The notes under the pieces: model-generated | What the model was told of the DNA's origin: nothing | Database searches by the model: none | The model's input: only the letters and a program-made list of their open reading frames with translations | Program-made: the position numbers and the translations under genes | Assembly: GCF_030014955.1 (NCBI RefSeq) | Contig: NZ_JAGRPV010000001.1 | Span: 930,001-994,000, forward strand | Length of the DNA: 64,000 bases | Origin: Cohnella hashimotonis | Lineage (GTDB): Bacteria > Bacillota > Bacilli > Paenibacillales > Paenibacillaceae | Reading direction: 5' to 3' | Shown here: piece after piece, positions 53,956-62,991 of the stretch | Numbering within the stretch: position 1 is the first letter of the stretch | How the letters are laid out: every line of letters starts with the position of its first letter

Positions 53956-55635
53956 ATGACGAGCAAGGAAACGACGAGCAAGGAAACGACGGTCGATGTA
54001 TCGATCAAAGCCGCCGGCTATTTGGGCGCGCGATCCGCATTGAGCTATGACAGGCTGGAGCAAGGGGAGTACCGGGCGGATACGATCTTTAAGAAGGCGT
54101 ACAGCTGGCCAGGAGACTGGGAGGGCCGAATCATGCTGGCTTTGGCGATGCTGGAGCGGGCGACGGGCCGGCAGCCGCTTTATTTGGAAGAGATGCTGGA
54201 CGCAGTCGGCGGCCATTTGAACGAGAAGGGCTATTTCGGAAACATGTACCCCGCGGGCGAGCTGGATGAACAGCAGCTTTCCGGACATAGCTGGTTTTTG
54301 CGCGCGATGTGCGAGATTTACGAGACGAATGGAGACGGGCGGGCGCTGCATCACATCCAAAATATCGTGCGTGAATTGCTGCTGCCCGCAGCGGGGTATT
54401 ACCGCACCTATCCCGTCGAACGCAACGGGCGGGTTCTCGAAGGAGAAGCGATCGGAGAGCCGACCGGCGAGCGGATCGGCAGCTGGTATCCGTCTACGGA
54501 TGTCGGCTGCGCCTTCATTTTGCTGGATGGCGCTACCCATGCGTACCGGGTGCTCCGTTGTCCGGAGCTCCGCGAGTTGATCGATGAAATGATCGATGTG
54601 TTCCAAGCGATCGATTGGACCGGGCAGTCGTTTCAGACCCATGCGACGTTATCTGCCGCCAGAGGCATACTCCGGCATTACGAATCGACGGAAGAGCCTG
54701 CATTACTGCGCCTGGCGCTCAGCATCTACGGGCTGTACGTCCGGGAGGGGATGACGGAAAATTACGCCAACTACAACTGGTTCGGACGTCCGGAATGGAC
54801 CGAGCCGTGCGCGGTCGTCGACTCGTTCTTGTTGGCCAAAGCGCTGTGGAAGCATACCGGCGAGATCCGATATCTGGAGGATGCGCAGTCGATCCTTTAC
54901 AACGGGCTAAGCTATGGCCAGCGTCCGAACGGCGGGTTCGGCTGCGATTGCTGCGCAGGGGCGAAGGATGCGTATCTGTCGCCGCGCCGGGATTTGTTCG
55001 AGGCGTACTGGTGCTGCTCGATGCGGGGCGGCGACGGCCTGGCGCAGGCGGTGCTGTCGCTGTACGCAGCGGAAGATCGCACGGTCACGCTCCCGCTTTA
55101 CAACGACAGCGCGTTCTCGGCAGACTGGGCGGACGGGGGGCGGCTCTCCCTCGAACAGAAGACGGCTTATCCGTTCGAGGGAAACGTGCGCCTGCGCGTG
55201 AACGAGGCCTGTGGAGCGGCGGCTGTGCGTCTTCGGCTGTACGTGCCCTCCTGGTGCGGGGAACGGGAAGCGGAGCTGCTGGTTAACGGCAGGCCCGTTG
55301 CTTATTCAATCGCGGACGGATTCGCCGTGTTGACGCGCGTATGGCTTGCGGGCGATACGATCGAATTTCGATTTCCCGTGACGCTGCGGGCCGAGGCCCC
55401 GCGCAACGACCGCCATGGCGGCTATGGGCGGGTCATCCGGCACGGCGTGCTGGTGCTCGGTGCGGCCGGTAGCGGCGCACGGGTGCATCTGGCGGCGCTC
55501 CGCCATATCGGCCCGGCCGTTTATAAGTCCGAGGAAGACGGCGCCGTGTTTGCCCCGTTGACCGAACTGACGGGCATGAGCGAATCCGACGCGATGGAAG
55601 ATCGGCGCAGGGTGCTGTTCGAGATTCACGCGTGA
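53956..55635 (+). CDS. GH127-type beta-L-arabinofuranosidase
   Basis: A protein of 559 residues without a signal peptide, so cytosolic. It matches the GH127 (DUF1680) alpha/alpha barrel. The zinc-thiolate catalytic site of that family, Glu-x-Cys plus Cys-Cys, is visible as TEPCAVVDSFLLAKALW (Glu283, Cys285) and YWCCSMRGGDGLAQAV (Cys353, Cys354), where the second-type cysteine is the known nucleophile. C-terminal beta domains follow (residues 375-555). The enzyme would split beta-L-arabinofuranosyl oligosaccharides, such as those of plant hydroxyproline-rich glycoproteins, into arabinose. The adjacent araD and araB support this. GGAAGGA precedes the ATG, and the first codons repeat the word TSKET twice. 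Confidence 0.9.
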   Translation: MTSKETTSKETTVDVSIKAAGYLGARSALSYDRLEQGEYRADTIFKKAYSWPGDWEGRIMLALAMLERATGRQPLYLEEMLDAVGGHLNEKGYFGNMYPAGELDEQQLSGHSWFLRAMCEIYETNGDGRALHHIQNIVRELLLPAAGYYRTYPVERNGRVLEGEAIGEPTGERIGSWYPSTDVGCAFILLDGATHAYRVLRCPELRELIDEMIDVFQAIDWTGQSFQTHATLSAARGILRHYESTEEPALLRLALSIYGLYVREGMTENYANYNWFGRPEWTEPCAVVDSFLLAKALWKHTGEIRYLEDAQSILYNGLSYGQRPNGGFGCDCCAGAKDAYLSPRRDLFEAYWCCSMRGGDGLAQAVLSLYAAEDRTVTLPLYNDSAFSADWADGGRLSLEQKTAYPFEGNVRLRVNEACGAAAVRLRLYVPSWCGEREAELLVNGRPVAYSIADGFAVLTRVWLAGDTIEFRFPVTLRAEAPRNDRHGGYGRVIRHGVLVLGAAGSGARVHLAALRHIGPAVYKSEEDGAVFAPLTELTGMSESDAMEDRRRVLFEIHA

Positions 55636-55684
55636 GTCGACGTGAGAGGCATGGCGCCCGGATGAGGCGGAATCACCGTTATGG

Positions 55685-55714
55685 ACCCTCAGGGATAACC
55701 CCTGAGGGTTTTCT
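55685..55714 (+). terminator. Rho-independent terminator after the GH127 gene
   Basis: A perfect 10-bp stem ACCCTCAGGG / CCCTGAGGGT with an ATAAC loop, then TTTCTT. Confidence 0.9.
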
Positions 55715-55726
55715 TGCTCGACAGCA

Positions 55727-55759
55727 TGTACGTACAAGTATATAATGTAAGCGACGTCA
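55727..55759 (+). promoter_or_regulatory. AraR operator, -10 box and cre-like site before araD
   Basis: ATGTACGTACAAGT contains the AraR palindrome TGTACGTACA (55727-55736). TATAAT follows at 55741-55746. TGTAAGCGACGTCA (55746-55759) differs at one base from the CcpA consensus TGWAANCGNTNWCA. AraR and CcpA control of araDB is therefore likely. Confidence 0.8.
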
Positions 55760-55847
55760 GGGATGCGCCTGTGTAGACATTTATTCGCGGCGACCCGCAA
55801 AACAACAATCGATCGATAGCCATTTTGAAAATAAAGGATGTGCGTAC

Positions 55848-56549
55848 ATGCTGGAGCGATTAAAAGCGGAAGTATGCCAGGCGAACGCCGAGCTGCCCAA
55901 GTACGGACTTGTCACGTTCACCTGGGGCAATGTCAGCGGCTTCGACCGCGAATCCGGCCTGATGGTCATCAAGCCGAGCGGCATGCCGTACGAGGAGCTG
56001 CGGCCGGAGCAGATGGTCGTGCTCGATCTGGAAGGCAACGTCGTCGAAGGCGATCTGCGGCCGTCCTCGGATACGCCGACGCATCTCGTGCTGTACCGCT
56101 CGTTTCCCGGCATCGGCGGCATCGTGCATACGCACTCGCCGTGGGCGACGATCTGGTCGCAGGCCGGCCAGGGCATACCGGCGCTCGGCACGACGCAGGC
56201 GGACTACTTTTACGGAACGATCCCGTGCACGCGGGCGATGACGCCGGCGGAGATCGAAGGCGCTTACGAGCATGAGACGGGCAACGTCATCGTCGAGGCG
56301 TTCCGCGGGATCGATCCGCAGCAGGTGCCGGGCGTGCTGGTGTACAGCCATGCGCCGTTCGCCTGGGGCAAGAACGCCATGAACGCGCTGCACAATGCCG
56401 TCGTGCTGGAGGAGGTCGCCAAGATGGCGTACCATACGCGGCAGCTGAATGCCGGCATTCCGTCGATGCAGCAGGAGCTGCTCGACAAGCACTATCTGCG
56501 CAAGCACGGCGCGAACGCGTATTACGGCCAGCCGGGCGACGAGCATTGA
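55848..56549 (+). CDS. araD: L-ribulose-5-phosphate 4-epimerase
   Basis: A protein of 233 residues of the class II aldolase/epimerase family, which turns L-ribulose-5-phosphate into D-xylulose-5-phosphate. The metal histidines are in [16 protein letters not shown] and [12 protein letters not shown]. The substrate-phosphate region is [20 protein letters not shown], and the family's [16 protein letters not shown] is present in full. AAAGGA lies 10 bases before the ATG. The 85-base gap to araB and the shared AraR box make one operon, but the isomerase araA is not between or next to them. Confidence 0.96.
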   Translation: MLERLKAEVCQANAELPKYGLVTFTWGNVSGFDRESGLMVIKPSGMPYEELRPEQMVVLDLEGNVVEGDLRPSSDTPTHLVLYRSFPGIGGIVHTHSPWATIWSQAGQGIPALGTTQADYFYGTIPCTRAMTPAEIEGAYEHETGNVIVEAFRGIDPQQVPGVLVYSHAPFAWGKNAMNALHNAVVLEEVAKMAYHTRQLNAGIPSMQQELLDKHYLRKHGANAYYGQPGDEH

Positions 56550-56633
56550 TTCATCGAAATCGATAATCGACGCGATCATTCGTAAGACGGATCTACAAAC
56601 CTAAGCTGAACCATCATACGAGGAGGCAATAAC

Positions 56634-58307
56634 ATGAGCGCAAAATACGCCATCGGCGTCGACTACGGTACGCAATCGGGACGCGCGGTACTGGTCGACC
56701 TGTCGAACGGCCACGAGATCGCGGATCACGTCACGCCATACCCGCACGGCGTCATCGACGAGAAGCTGCCGGTCTCCGGCATCGAACTCGGCCACGACTG
56801 GGCGCTGCAGCATCCGGACGACTACCTGGAGGTGCTGCGCCGTTCGGTGCCGGCCGTGCTGCAGGCATCCGGCGTCGCGGCGGCGGACGTCATCGGCCTT
56901 GGCATCGACTTCACGGCCTGCACGATGCTGCCCGTGGACGAGAGCGGCACGCCGCTCTGCTTCCTGCCCGATTGGAAGGATAACCCGCACGGCTGGGTCA
57001 AGCTGTGGAAGCACCACGCCGCCCAGGACGAGGCCGACCGCTTGAATGCCATCGCGGCGGAGCGGGGCGAGAAGTTCCTGCCGCGCTACGGCGGCAAAAT
57101 CTCCTCGGAGTGGATGGTCGCCAAGGTGTGGCAGATTCTGAACGAAGCGCCTGAAGTGTACGAGGCGACTGACCTGTTCACGGAGGCGACCGACTGGGTC
57201 ATCTCGCAATTGACGGGCGGGTTCGTGCGCAACAGCTGCACGGCCGGCTACAAGTCGATCTGGCACAAGCAGGAGGGCTACCCGAGCCCGGACTTCTTCA
57301 AGGCGCTCGATCCGCGGCTCGAGAACCTGACGGCGACCAAGCTGCGCGGCGACATCAAGCCGCTCGGCTCGAAGGCCGGCGAATTGACGGCTAAAATGGC
57401 CGAGCTGACGGGCCTTGTCGCCGGCACGGCGATCGCGGTCGGCAACGTGGACGCGCACGCGGCGGTGCCGGCGGTCGGCGTCGTCGACGAGGGCAAGCTG
57501 GTCATGGCGATGGGCACGTCGATCTGCCATATGGTGCTCGGCAAGGAAGAAGTCGAAGTCGAGGGCATGTGCGGCGTCGTCGAGGACGGCATCATCGAAG
57601 GCTACATGGGCTACGAAGCCGGACAATCGGCGGTCGGCGATATCTTCGAATGGTTCGTCGAGGAAGCGGTACCGGCGTATGTGAAGGAAGCGGCGGAAAA
57701 AGACGGCGTCGGCGTGCACCAATGGCTGACGGAACGCGCGGCGCACTACAAGCCGGGCGAGACGGGCCTTGTAGCGCTGGACTGGTGGAACGGCAACCGC
57801 TCGGTGCTGGTGGACACAAACCTGACGGGCGTCGTCGTCGGCTACACGCTGCTGACCAAGCCGGAGGAAATGTACCGTACGCTGCTCGAGGCGACGGCGT
57901 TCGGGACGCGGACGATCATCGACGCGTTCCATCACAACGGCGTGCCGGTTCACGAAGTGTACGCGTGCGGCGGACTGCCGCAGAAGAACGCGCTGCTGAT
58001 GCAGATCTACGCGGATGTAACGAACCGGGAGATCAAGGTGGCGGATTCGAAGCAGACGCCTGCGGTCGGCGCGGCGATGTTCGGCGCGGTGGCGGCGGGC
58101 GCGGCGAAGGGCGGCTACGACAGCGTCGTCGACGCGGCGAAGGCGATGGCGCGCGTGCGGGAGGAGACGTTCAAGCCGATCCCCGAGAATGTGGCGGTAT
58201 ACGAGCGGCTGTACGCGGAGTACCGGACGCTGCACGACTACTTCGGCCGCGGCGCGAACGACGTCATGAAGCGCCTGAAGGCGCTGAAGGAAGAGGCTTC
58301 GAAGTAA
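56634..58307 (+). CDS. araB: Ribulokinase
   Basis: A protein of 557 residues of the FGGY kinase family, which phosphorylates L-ribulose with ATP. The N-terminal half begins [20 protein letters not shown], and [16 protein letters not shown] includes the substrate-contact region. The C-terminal ATP-binding half includes [12 protein letters not shown], then [19 protein letters not shown] followed by [16 protein letters not shown]. The length is that of standard ribulokinases. GAGGAGG lies before the ATG. The second gene of the araDB pair, it is under AraR and probably CcpA control and ends before a hairpin terminator. Confidence 0.96.
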   Translation: MSAKYAIGVDYGTQSGRAVLVDLSNGHEIADHVTPYPHGVIDEKLPVSGIELGHDWALQHPDDYLEVLRRSVPAVLQASGVAAADVIGLGIDFTACTMLPVDESGTPLCFLPDWKDNPHGWVKLWKHHAAQDEADRLNAIAAERGEKFLPRYGGKISSEWMVAKVWQILNEAPEVYEATDLFTEATDWVISQLTGGFVRNSCTAGYKSIWHKQEGYPSPDFFKALDPRLENLTATKLRGDIKPLGSKAGELTAKMAELTGLVAGTAIAVGNVDAHAAVPAVGVVDEGKLVMAMGTSICHMVLGKEEVEVEGMCGVVEDGIIEGYMGYEAGQSAVGDIFEWFVEEAVPAYVKEAAEKDGVGVHQWLTERAAHYKPGETGLVALDWWNGNRSVLVDTNLTGVVVGYTLLTKPEEMYRTLLEATAFGTRTIIDAFHHNGVPVHEVYACGGLPQKNALLMQIYADVTNREIKVADSKQTPAVGAAMFGAVAAGAAKGGYDSVVDAAKAMARVREETFKPIPENVAVYERLYAEYRTLHDYFGRGANDVMKRLKALKEEASK

Positions 58308-58357
58308 GAGGTATAACAACAAGCTAGGCGTCATCAGCGTTTCGTTTGCTGCTAAGA

Positions 58358-58410
58358 AGGCTCGCATTCATCGTTCCCCAAGGGAGAGCGCGGATGCGGG
58401 CCTTTCTTTC
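58358..58410 (+). terminator. Probable terminator after araB
   Basis: A 12-bp stem with two wobble pairs (AGGCTCGCATTC / GGATGCGGGCCT), followed by TTCTTTC. The remaining bases up to 58547 hold no gene. Confidence 0.65.
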
Positions 58411-58547
58411 GTTTCAGCCGAGCATATCGTATGTCGCATACCGAAAATATCCGATTCCGCCCGCCTCGCATTCCTGATAGAGTAGAAGCATACTCCCTTC
58501 GAAACGGCGTCGGCGGGAGCCGTTGACGTACCCGGAGGCGATGCACC

Positions 58548-60341
58548 TTGTTCTACAGCTTGCGATCCAGACTGACGCTGACGTTCGTCGTGCTGCTGGT
58601 CGTTCCGTTCATGATCCTTGTGGCGGTAGTCACCCAGATCTCCAACAGCGTCATCGGCCGTTCGATCGAGGGGTCGACCTCGCAGACGATGGACCAGTAC
58701 GCATCGCTCGTCACGACGCTGACGACGCAGGCGGAGGACGTCGCCAACCAGGTGCTGAGCAACGAGATCACGCAGCAGTGGATCTCCGCCCGCATGGACG
58801 CGCAGCTGTCGACCGAACGCAGCCTGTCGCTCGACGCCGAGCTCCGCAAATATTTGTCCTCCATCGCGCTCAACCATTCCTCGATTTCCTCCATAACGAT
58901 TTTTAACAAAAACGGCACCGCGGTCGGCATCCGCGACCAGAGCTTCCGCGATCCTTCGTTCCTGCAGACCGTCTGGTACCGGGACTTCATGCGGCAGGGC
59001 ACGCGTTGGGTGACGGCCCACATGGACCCTTACCAGCCCGCCTATTTAACCGGCGAGAGCGTGAACAGCCTGTTGTTCAACCTCGTGCAGCTCAGCTCGT
59101 TCCGCAAGCTCGGCGTGCTTAAGGTCAACGTCCTCACCTCCTCGATCCAGGACCCGCTCGACAAGATCGCGTTCGGCGAGCAGGGCGGCGTCTACCTGGT
59201 CGACCGCGACGGCGAGCCCGTGCTGCGCCAGCAAATTCCGGCGGACATGTCCTTATTCAAGCGCGCGCTGCCGCAGATCGCTGCAGACAAGCGGTCAGGG
59301 GGCAAGCTCACGCTGGACGGCAAAGGCGGCAAGCATATCGTCCTTTACCGCAAAATCAAAAACGCGGACTGGCTGCTGGTCGGCGAGGTGCCCAAATACG
59401 AGCTGTTCCAGAAAATGAGCTGGGTCCGCCATACGATGCTGTGGGTCGGCGCGCTGCTGCTCGTCGCGACGACCGGCGCGGCCTTCTGGCTGTCGTCGGG
59501 CATCGCACGGCCGCTTAGCCGGCTGGCCGGCGCCATGCGAAGCGCGGAGCGCAGCGGCTTCAAGACGACGACGGTGCACGGTCCGCCGGCAGCGCTGCCG
59601 GTGCCGGCCAACGAGGTCGGCTACGTGACCCAGGTGTTCAGCAGCATGATGGGCAGGCTCGGCGAGCTGATCGAGACGGAGTTCAAGGCGAACCTGCGCC
59701 GGCAGGACGCCGAGTACAAGGCGCTGCTCATGCAGATCAATCCTCATTTTCTGTACAACACGCTCGAGGCGATCGGCAGCCTGTCGGCGCAAGAGCGCAG
59801 CGACGAGGTTATCGACGTGACCGAATGGCTCGGACAGATGCTGCGTTACTCCCTGCGCGCGGACAGCGACCTGGTGGCGCTCAAGGAGGAGCTTCGTTAT
59901 ATCCGGCATTACGTGTCGATCATGAGCGTCCGGTTCGGCGACCGGCTCCAGGTGTCCATCGAGGAGGAAGAGGGGCTCGGGGAGCAGCAGATCGTAAAGT
60001 TTATTTTGCAGCCGCTCGTGGAGAATGCGATCAAGTTCGGCGCCGAGAGCGGCGGCGAAGCGGTCGTGACGGTTCGGGCGGGCCGGCGGGGACGCCGGCT
60101 TGAGATCGAAGTCGCGGACAATGGGCCGGGCATATCGCCCGAGATGGCCGAGGAGTTGGCGCGGGGCATCGCGCGCAGCGACCTGGCGGACGTGCTGAGC
60201 GCGGGCGGCAGCAGCATCGGGCTGCGCAATGTGCTGGCGCGCTGCGGGCTGTATTACGGCAGGGCGTTCGACGCGGAAATCGGGCGCTCGGCGCACGGCG
60301 GCGCTTCGATCAAGCTGCTCATACCGGCAAAGGAGGAATGA
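58548..60341 (+). CDS. YesM-type sensor histidine kinase
   Basis: A protein of 597 residues. TTG start at 58548, 7 bases after GGAGGCG. Membrane helices near residues 10-32 and 300-322 flank an extracellular sensor. HAMP follows (GIARPLSRLAGAMRSAERSG). The phosphoacceptor box is INPHFLYNTLEAIGSLSAQE with His400, and HATPase_c has ILQPLVENAIKFGAESG and DNGPGISPEMAEEL. It is the first gene of a kinase-regulator pair separated by three bases. Its target transporter is probably the lipoprotein operon starting at 62992, with the Fic gene lying in between on the other strand. Confidence 0.93.
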   Translation: MFYSLRSRLTLTFVVLLVVPFMILVAVVTQISNSVIGRSIEGSTSQTMDQYASLVTTLTTQAEDVANQVLSNEITQQWISARMDAQLSTERSLSLDAELRKYLSSIALNHSSISSITIFNKNGTAVGIRDQSFRDPSFLQTVWYRDFMRQGTRWVTAHMDPYQPAYLTGESVNSLLFNLVQLSSFRKLGVLKVNVLTSSIQDPLDKIAFGEQGGVYLVDRDGEPVLRQQIPADMSLFKRALPQIAADKRSGGKLTLDGKGGKHIVLYRKIKNADWLLVGEVPKYELFQKMSWVRHTMLWVGALLLVATTGAAFWLSSGIARPLSRLAGAMRSAERSGFKTTTVHGPPAALPVPANEVGYVTQVFSSMMGRLGELIETEFKANLRRQDAEYKALLMQINPHFLYNTLEAIGSLSAQERSDEVIDVTEWLGQMLRYSLRADSDLVALKEELRYIRHYVSIMSVRFGDRLQVSIEEEEGLGEQQIVKFILQPLVENAIKFGAESGGEAVVTVRAGRRGRRLEIEVADNGPGISPEMAEELARGIARSDLADVLSAGGSSIGLRNVLARCGLYYGRAFDAEIGRSAHGGASIKLLIPAKEE

Positions 60342-60344
60342 ACG

Positions 60345-61682
60345 ATGTATCGCGTAATCTTGGCGGACGACGAGCCGGAGATTTGCAAGGGGCTGCGGCT
60401 GAAAATCGCATGGGAACGGCTGGGCTTCGAGATCGTAGGCGAAGCGCGCAACGGCAAGGAAGCGCTCTCCGCCATCGCGAGCGAGCGGCCGCAGCTGCTG
60501 CTGACCGACATCCGCATGCCGGTCATGGACGGGCTCGAACTGCTGCAGGCCTGCAAGCGCCTGCATCCCGAGCTGCGTATCGTCGTGCTATCCGGGCACG
60601 ACGACTTCCAATACGTCCAGACGGCGCTGCGCTGCGGGGCTAGAGACTATGTGCTCAAGCCGGTCGTCCGCCGGGACCTGACCGAGCTGCTTGAGACAAT
60701 CCGCGGCGAGCTGGATGCGGAGCGGGAAAACGCGCGGGCGCGCGAAGCAATCGGCCTGCAGTGGCGGCGACGGCTGCCGCTGCTGCAGGAACAATACGTG
60801 CTCGGCCGGATCTATGGCGGCGACGAGACGCCCGGCATCGCGGAGCGCGAAGAGGCGCGGCGGCTCGAGCTGGCCGGCTTCGACGGCGCGGACGGCGAGG
60901 GGGCCGCGCTGCGCTTCATGGGCGCCGAGTACCGGGTGCCGCCGGGCCGGCTGCCTGCTGGCAAGGAAGACGACGAGCGCCTGGCGCTTGCCTTTCGGCT
61001 CGTCTGCCGCGAGGTCGCGGCGGAAGCGCGCTGGTCGGGCCGGGTGACGCCGTTCACCGACAAGGCTTATCCGCGCTTCATGTTCTTCGCGGCGGCTGCC
61101 GAGGATGAAGCGGGGAGCGAGGCGCTGCTCGCGGAGCTGGCCGCAGCGCTGCTGGCCGCGGCCGAGGGCAGCCTGCGCCTCGCCGCCGTCGCGGGGATCG
61201 GCGCCGCCTGTTCCCCCTCGGCGGGGAGCACCGCGCTGCGGCGCGCCTACCTCTCCGCCGTGACGGCCTTAAGCCGCACGCCTGCCGGACCTGCGTCCCG
61301 GATCGTTCGTGCCGACGATCCGGAAGGACGCGCCGCCAGGCCGAGCGCCGGCACCGAGACGATCGAGGCGATCCGGCGTCACATCGAGGACGCCTACAAG
61401 GACGAGATCAGTCTGGCGATGATGGCCGAACGCTTCCACATGAACGTCACCTACCTGTCGGAGCTGTTCAAAAAGCAGACCGGCTCCACGTTCAGCGATT
61501 ATGTCGCCGAGGTGCGGCTTGGCCGGGCGGAGCTGCTGCTGCGGGACACGGCGATGCGACTCGCCGATATCGCCGAGTGGACCGGCTTTTCCACCGCGAG
61601 CTATCTGAGCGCCGCGTTCAAGAAGCGCTACGGCCTCAGTCCGGCGGATTACAGGGCGCGGCTGCGGGGCGATAGGCCCTAG
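60345..61682 (+). CDS. YesN-type response regulator, AraC output
   Basis: A protein of 445 residues, shorter than the other two regulators in the window because its middle region is smaller. The receiver has ADDE at 7-10 and phosphorylatable Asp55 in LLLTDIRMPVMDG. The C-terminal AraC domain (about 345-440) has ISLAMMAERFHMNVTYLSEL and RLADIAEWTGFSTASYLSAAFKK. AAAGGAGGAATGAACG precedes the ATG. It should be phosphorylated by the kinase just upstream. Its TAG shares the palindrome CTAG with the stop of the opposite Fic gene. Confidence 0.93.
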   Translation: MYRVILADDEPEICKGLRLKIAWERLGFEIVGEARNGKEALSAIASERPQLLLTDIRMPVMDGLELLQACKRLHPELRIVVLSGHDDFQYVQTALRCGARDYVLKPVVRRDLTELLETIRGELDAERENARAREAIGLQWRRRLPLLQEQYVLGRIYGGDETPGIAEREEARRLELAGFDGADGEGAALRFMGAEYRVPPGRLPAGKEDDERLALAFRLVCREVAAEARWSGRVTPFTDKAYPRFMFFAAAAEDEAGSEALLAELAAALLAAAEGSLRLAAVAGIGAACSPSAGSTALRRAYLSAVTALSRTPAGPASRIVRADDPEGRAARPSAGTETIEAIRRHIEDAYKDEISLAMMAERFHMNVTYLSELFKKQTGSTFSDYVAEVRLGRAELLLRDTAMRLADIAEWTGFSTASYLSAAFKKRYGLSPADYRARLRGDRP

Positions 61683-62812
61683 AGACCTTCGCCGTTTAAC
61701 AAGTAGCCGTATTGCTGCGGATGCTGGCGGATCGAATCGCCTAGTTTGCCGTACGCTTCGGATAAAACGACAGTTCGTACGCGCTGGGCGTTCGGGTCCT
61801 TCGGCCTCAAAAAGCCGGATTCAGTCCATTGTTTGATTTTAGCGCGCGCAGTACGGTCGCCCATGTCCAGCAGCAGCATGATTTCGGTAATGCTCATTTC
61901 TTCTTGCTTAAAAACAAATTGCCGAAAGACTTGTCTTTGGTGCACGTCGAGCTTGCGAATCATCTCGGGCTCGGCACGAAGAAGCTCCGCGTTTTTTTCC
62001 AGCGCGATCTGTGCGGCTTGCGCGTAGACTGCGGCAAGGCCCTCAAGGAAATAGTCGAGCCAAACGGTGAGATCGGCATCGTGTCTGCCGAAATAATAGT
62101 TATGTGACAAGCCCATTTGCAGGTTCTTATAGTAGGCATTCAGGTTGCGATCGTAGAAATTTTCGAGAATAAACAGACCTTTTAAACCGAACCGGTGGCG
62201 TCTTAGGATGTAGGTTGCGATCATTCGCGACGTTCGTCCGTTACCGTCCATATAAGGATGGATGGTTAAAAATTGCCACATCGCGATTCCTGCCCGAATG
62301 GGAGCAGGTATATCCAGCGACTCTGGCGCGTTTAACCAGGCGACGTAGTCCTCCATCAATGCTGGGACGTCCGTATGTTCCGGAGGCATATAAAAGCCTG
62401 ACTGATTGCGGCTGCCCACCCGATTTTGTTCCGTACGATATTCGCTTAAACGGGGCTTTCGGCCGTGCGAGACTCGAATGATCGCATGAAATTTTTTAAT
62501 CCATTCTTCCGTAATCGGGAGGTTTCTGCGTTCGGAGTCGTCCAGAAAGTCAATCGCCTTCATGAGATTGAATACTTCTTGTTCGAGATCGTTATCGCTG
62601 TTCCGGTATAACGACTTGCGTTTTTGATCGTCGTCAAGCTCGTTGCCTTCCATTCTGGTGGACAGCAAGACAGTCGTTTCTTTGGCTTCTTTTTGCAATT
62701 CTTTTAGAATGTCGGCCGGCAAAGGCAGTTGATCGATAATCGTACTGGCGCGTTGGATTTCCAACAGATGGTGAACCATCTTCATCGTGGTTGAGAATCT
62801 GGGTTTGAACAT
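61679..62812 (-). CDS. Fic-domain AMPylation enzyme with N-terminal inhibitory helix
   Basis: A protein of 377 residues. The ATG at 62812 sits 6 bases after GAGGTG; the GTG three codons earlier is part of that ribosome site. The Fic active-site loop is HPYMDGNGRTSR (His185 to Arg196), complete. The autoinhibitory motif S-x-x-x-E-G is STRMEGN at residues 51-57 (Ser51, Glu55, Gly56), which marks a class II Fic with its own brake. A winged-helix domain follows to the C-terminus (MSITEIMLLLDMGDRTARAK). Such proteins move AMP onto target proteins. The target is unknown. The gene lies against its neighbours' direction and between a regulator and a transporter, and looks less GC-rich, so it may be an insertion. 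Confidence 0.92.
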   Translation of the reverse strand: MFKPRFSTTMKMVHHLLEIQRASTIIDQLPLPADILKELQKEAKETTVLLSTRMEGNELDDDQKRKSLYRNSDNDLEQEVFNLMKAIDFLDDSERRNLPITEEWIKKFHAIIRVSHGRKPRLSEYRTEQNRVGSRNQSGFYMPPEHTDVPALMEDYVAWLNAPESLDIPAPIRAGIAMWQFLTIHPYMDGNGRTSRMIATYILRRHRFGLKGLFILENFYDRNLNAYYKNLQMGLSHNYYFGRHDADLTVWLDYFLEGLAAVYAQAAQIALEKNAELLRAEPEMIRKLDVHQRQVFRQFVFKQEEMSITEIMLLLDMGDRTARAKIKQWTESGFLRPKDPNAQRVRTVVLSEAYGKLGDSIRQHPQQYGYLLNGEGL

Positions 62813-62824
62813 TGTTTTCACCTC

Positions 62825-62859
62825 ACTATAATTATAGTATTACCGCTAAATTGCCGCAA
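62825..62859 (-). promoter_or_regulatory. Promoter of the Fic gene with an overlapping palindrome
   Basis: On the minus strand TTGCGG, 17 bases, TATAAT. The perfect 14-base palindrome ACTATAATTATAGT (62825-62838) includes the -10 box and may be an operator, perhaps for the winged-helix domain of the Fic protein itself. Confidence 0.6.
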
Positions 62860-62991
62860 TATATGTAGGATGAGGTGTGCCCACACCCGAACAAATCGCA
62901 TGCCAACAACCGAGCTCAGCGGATTCAGGCGCCGTCCGGCTGATGGTAGCATGAACTTGCAAGCCAAACTATCGAAGGGCGAGGGGTACGC

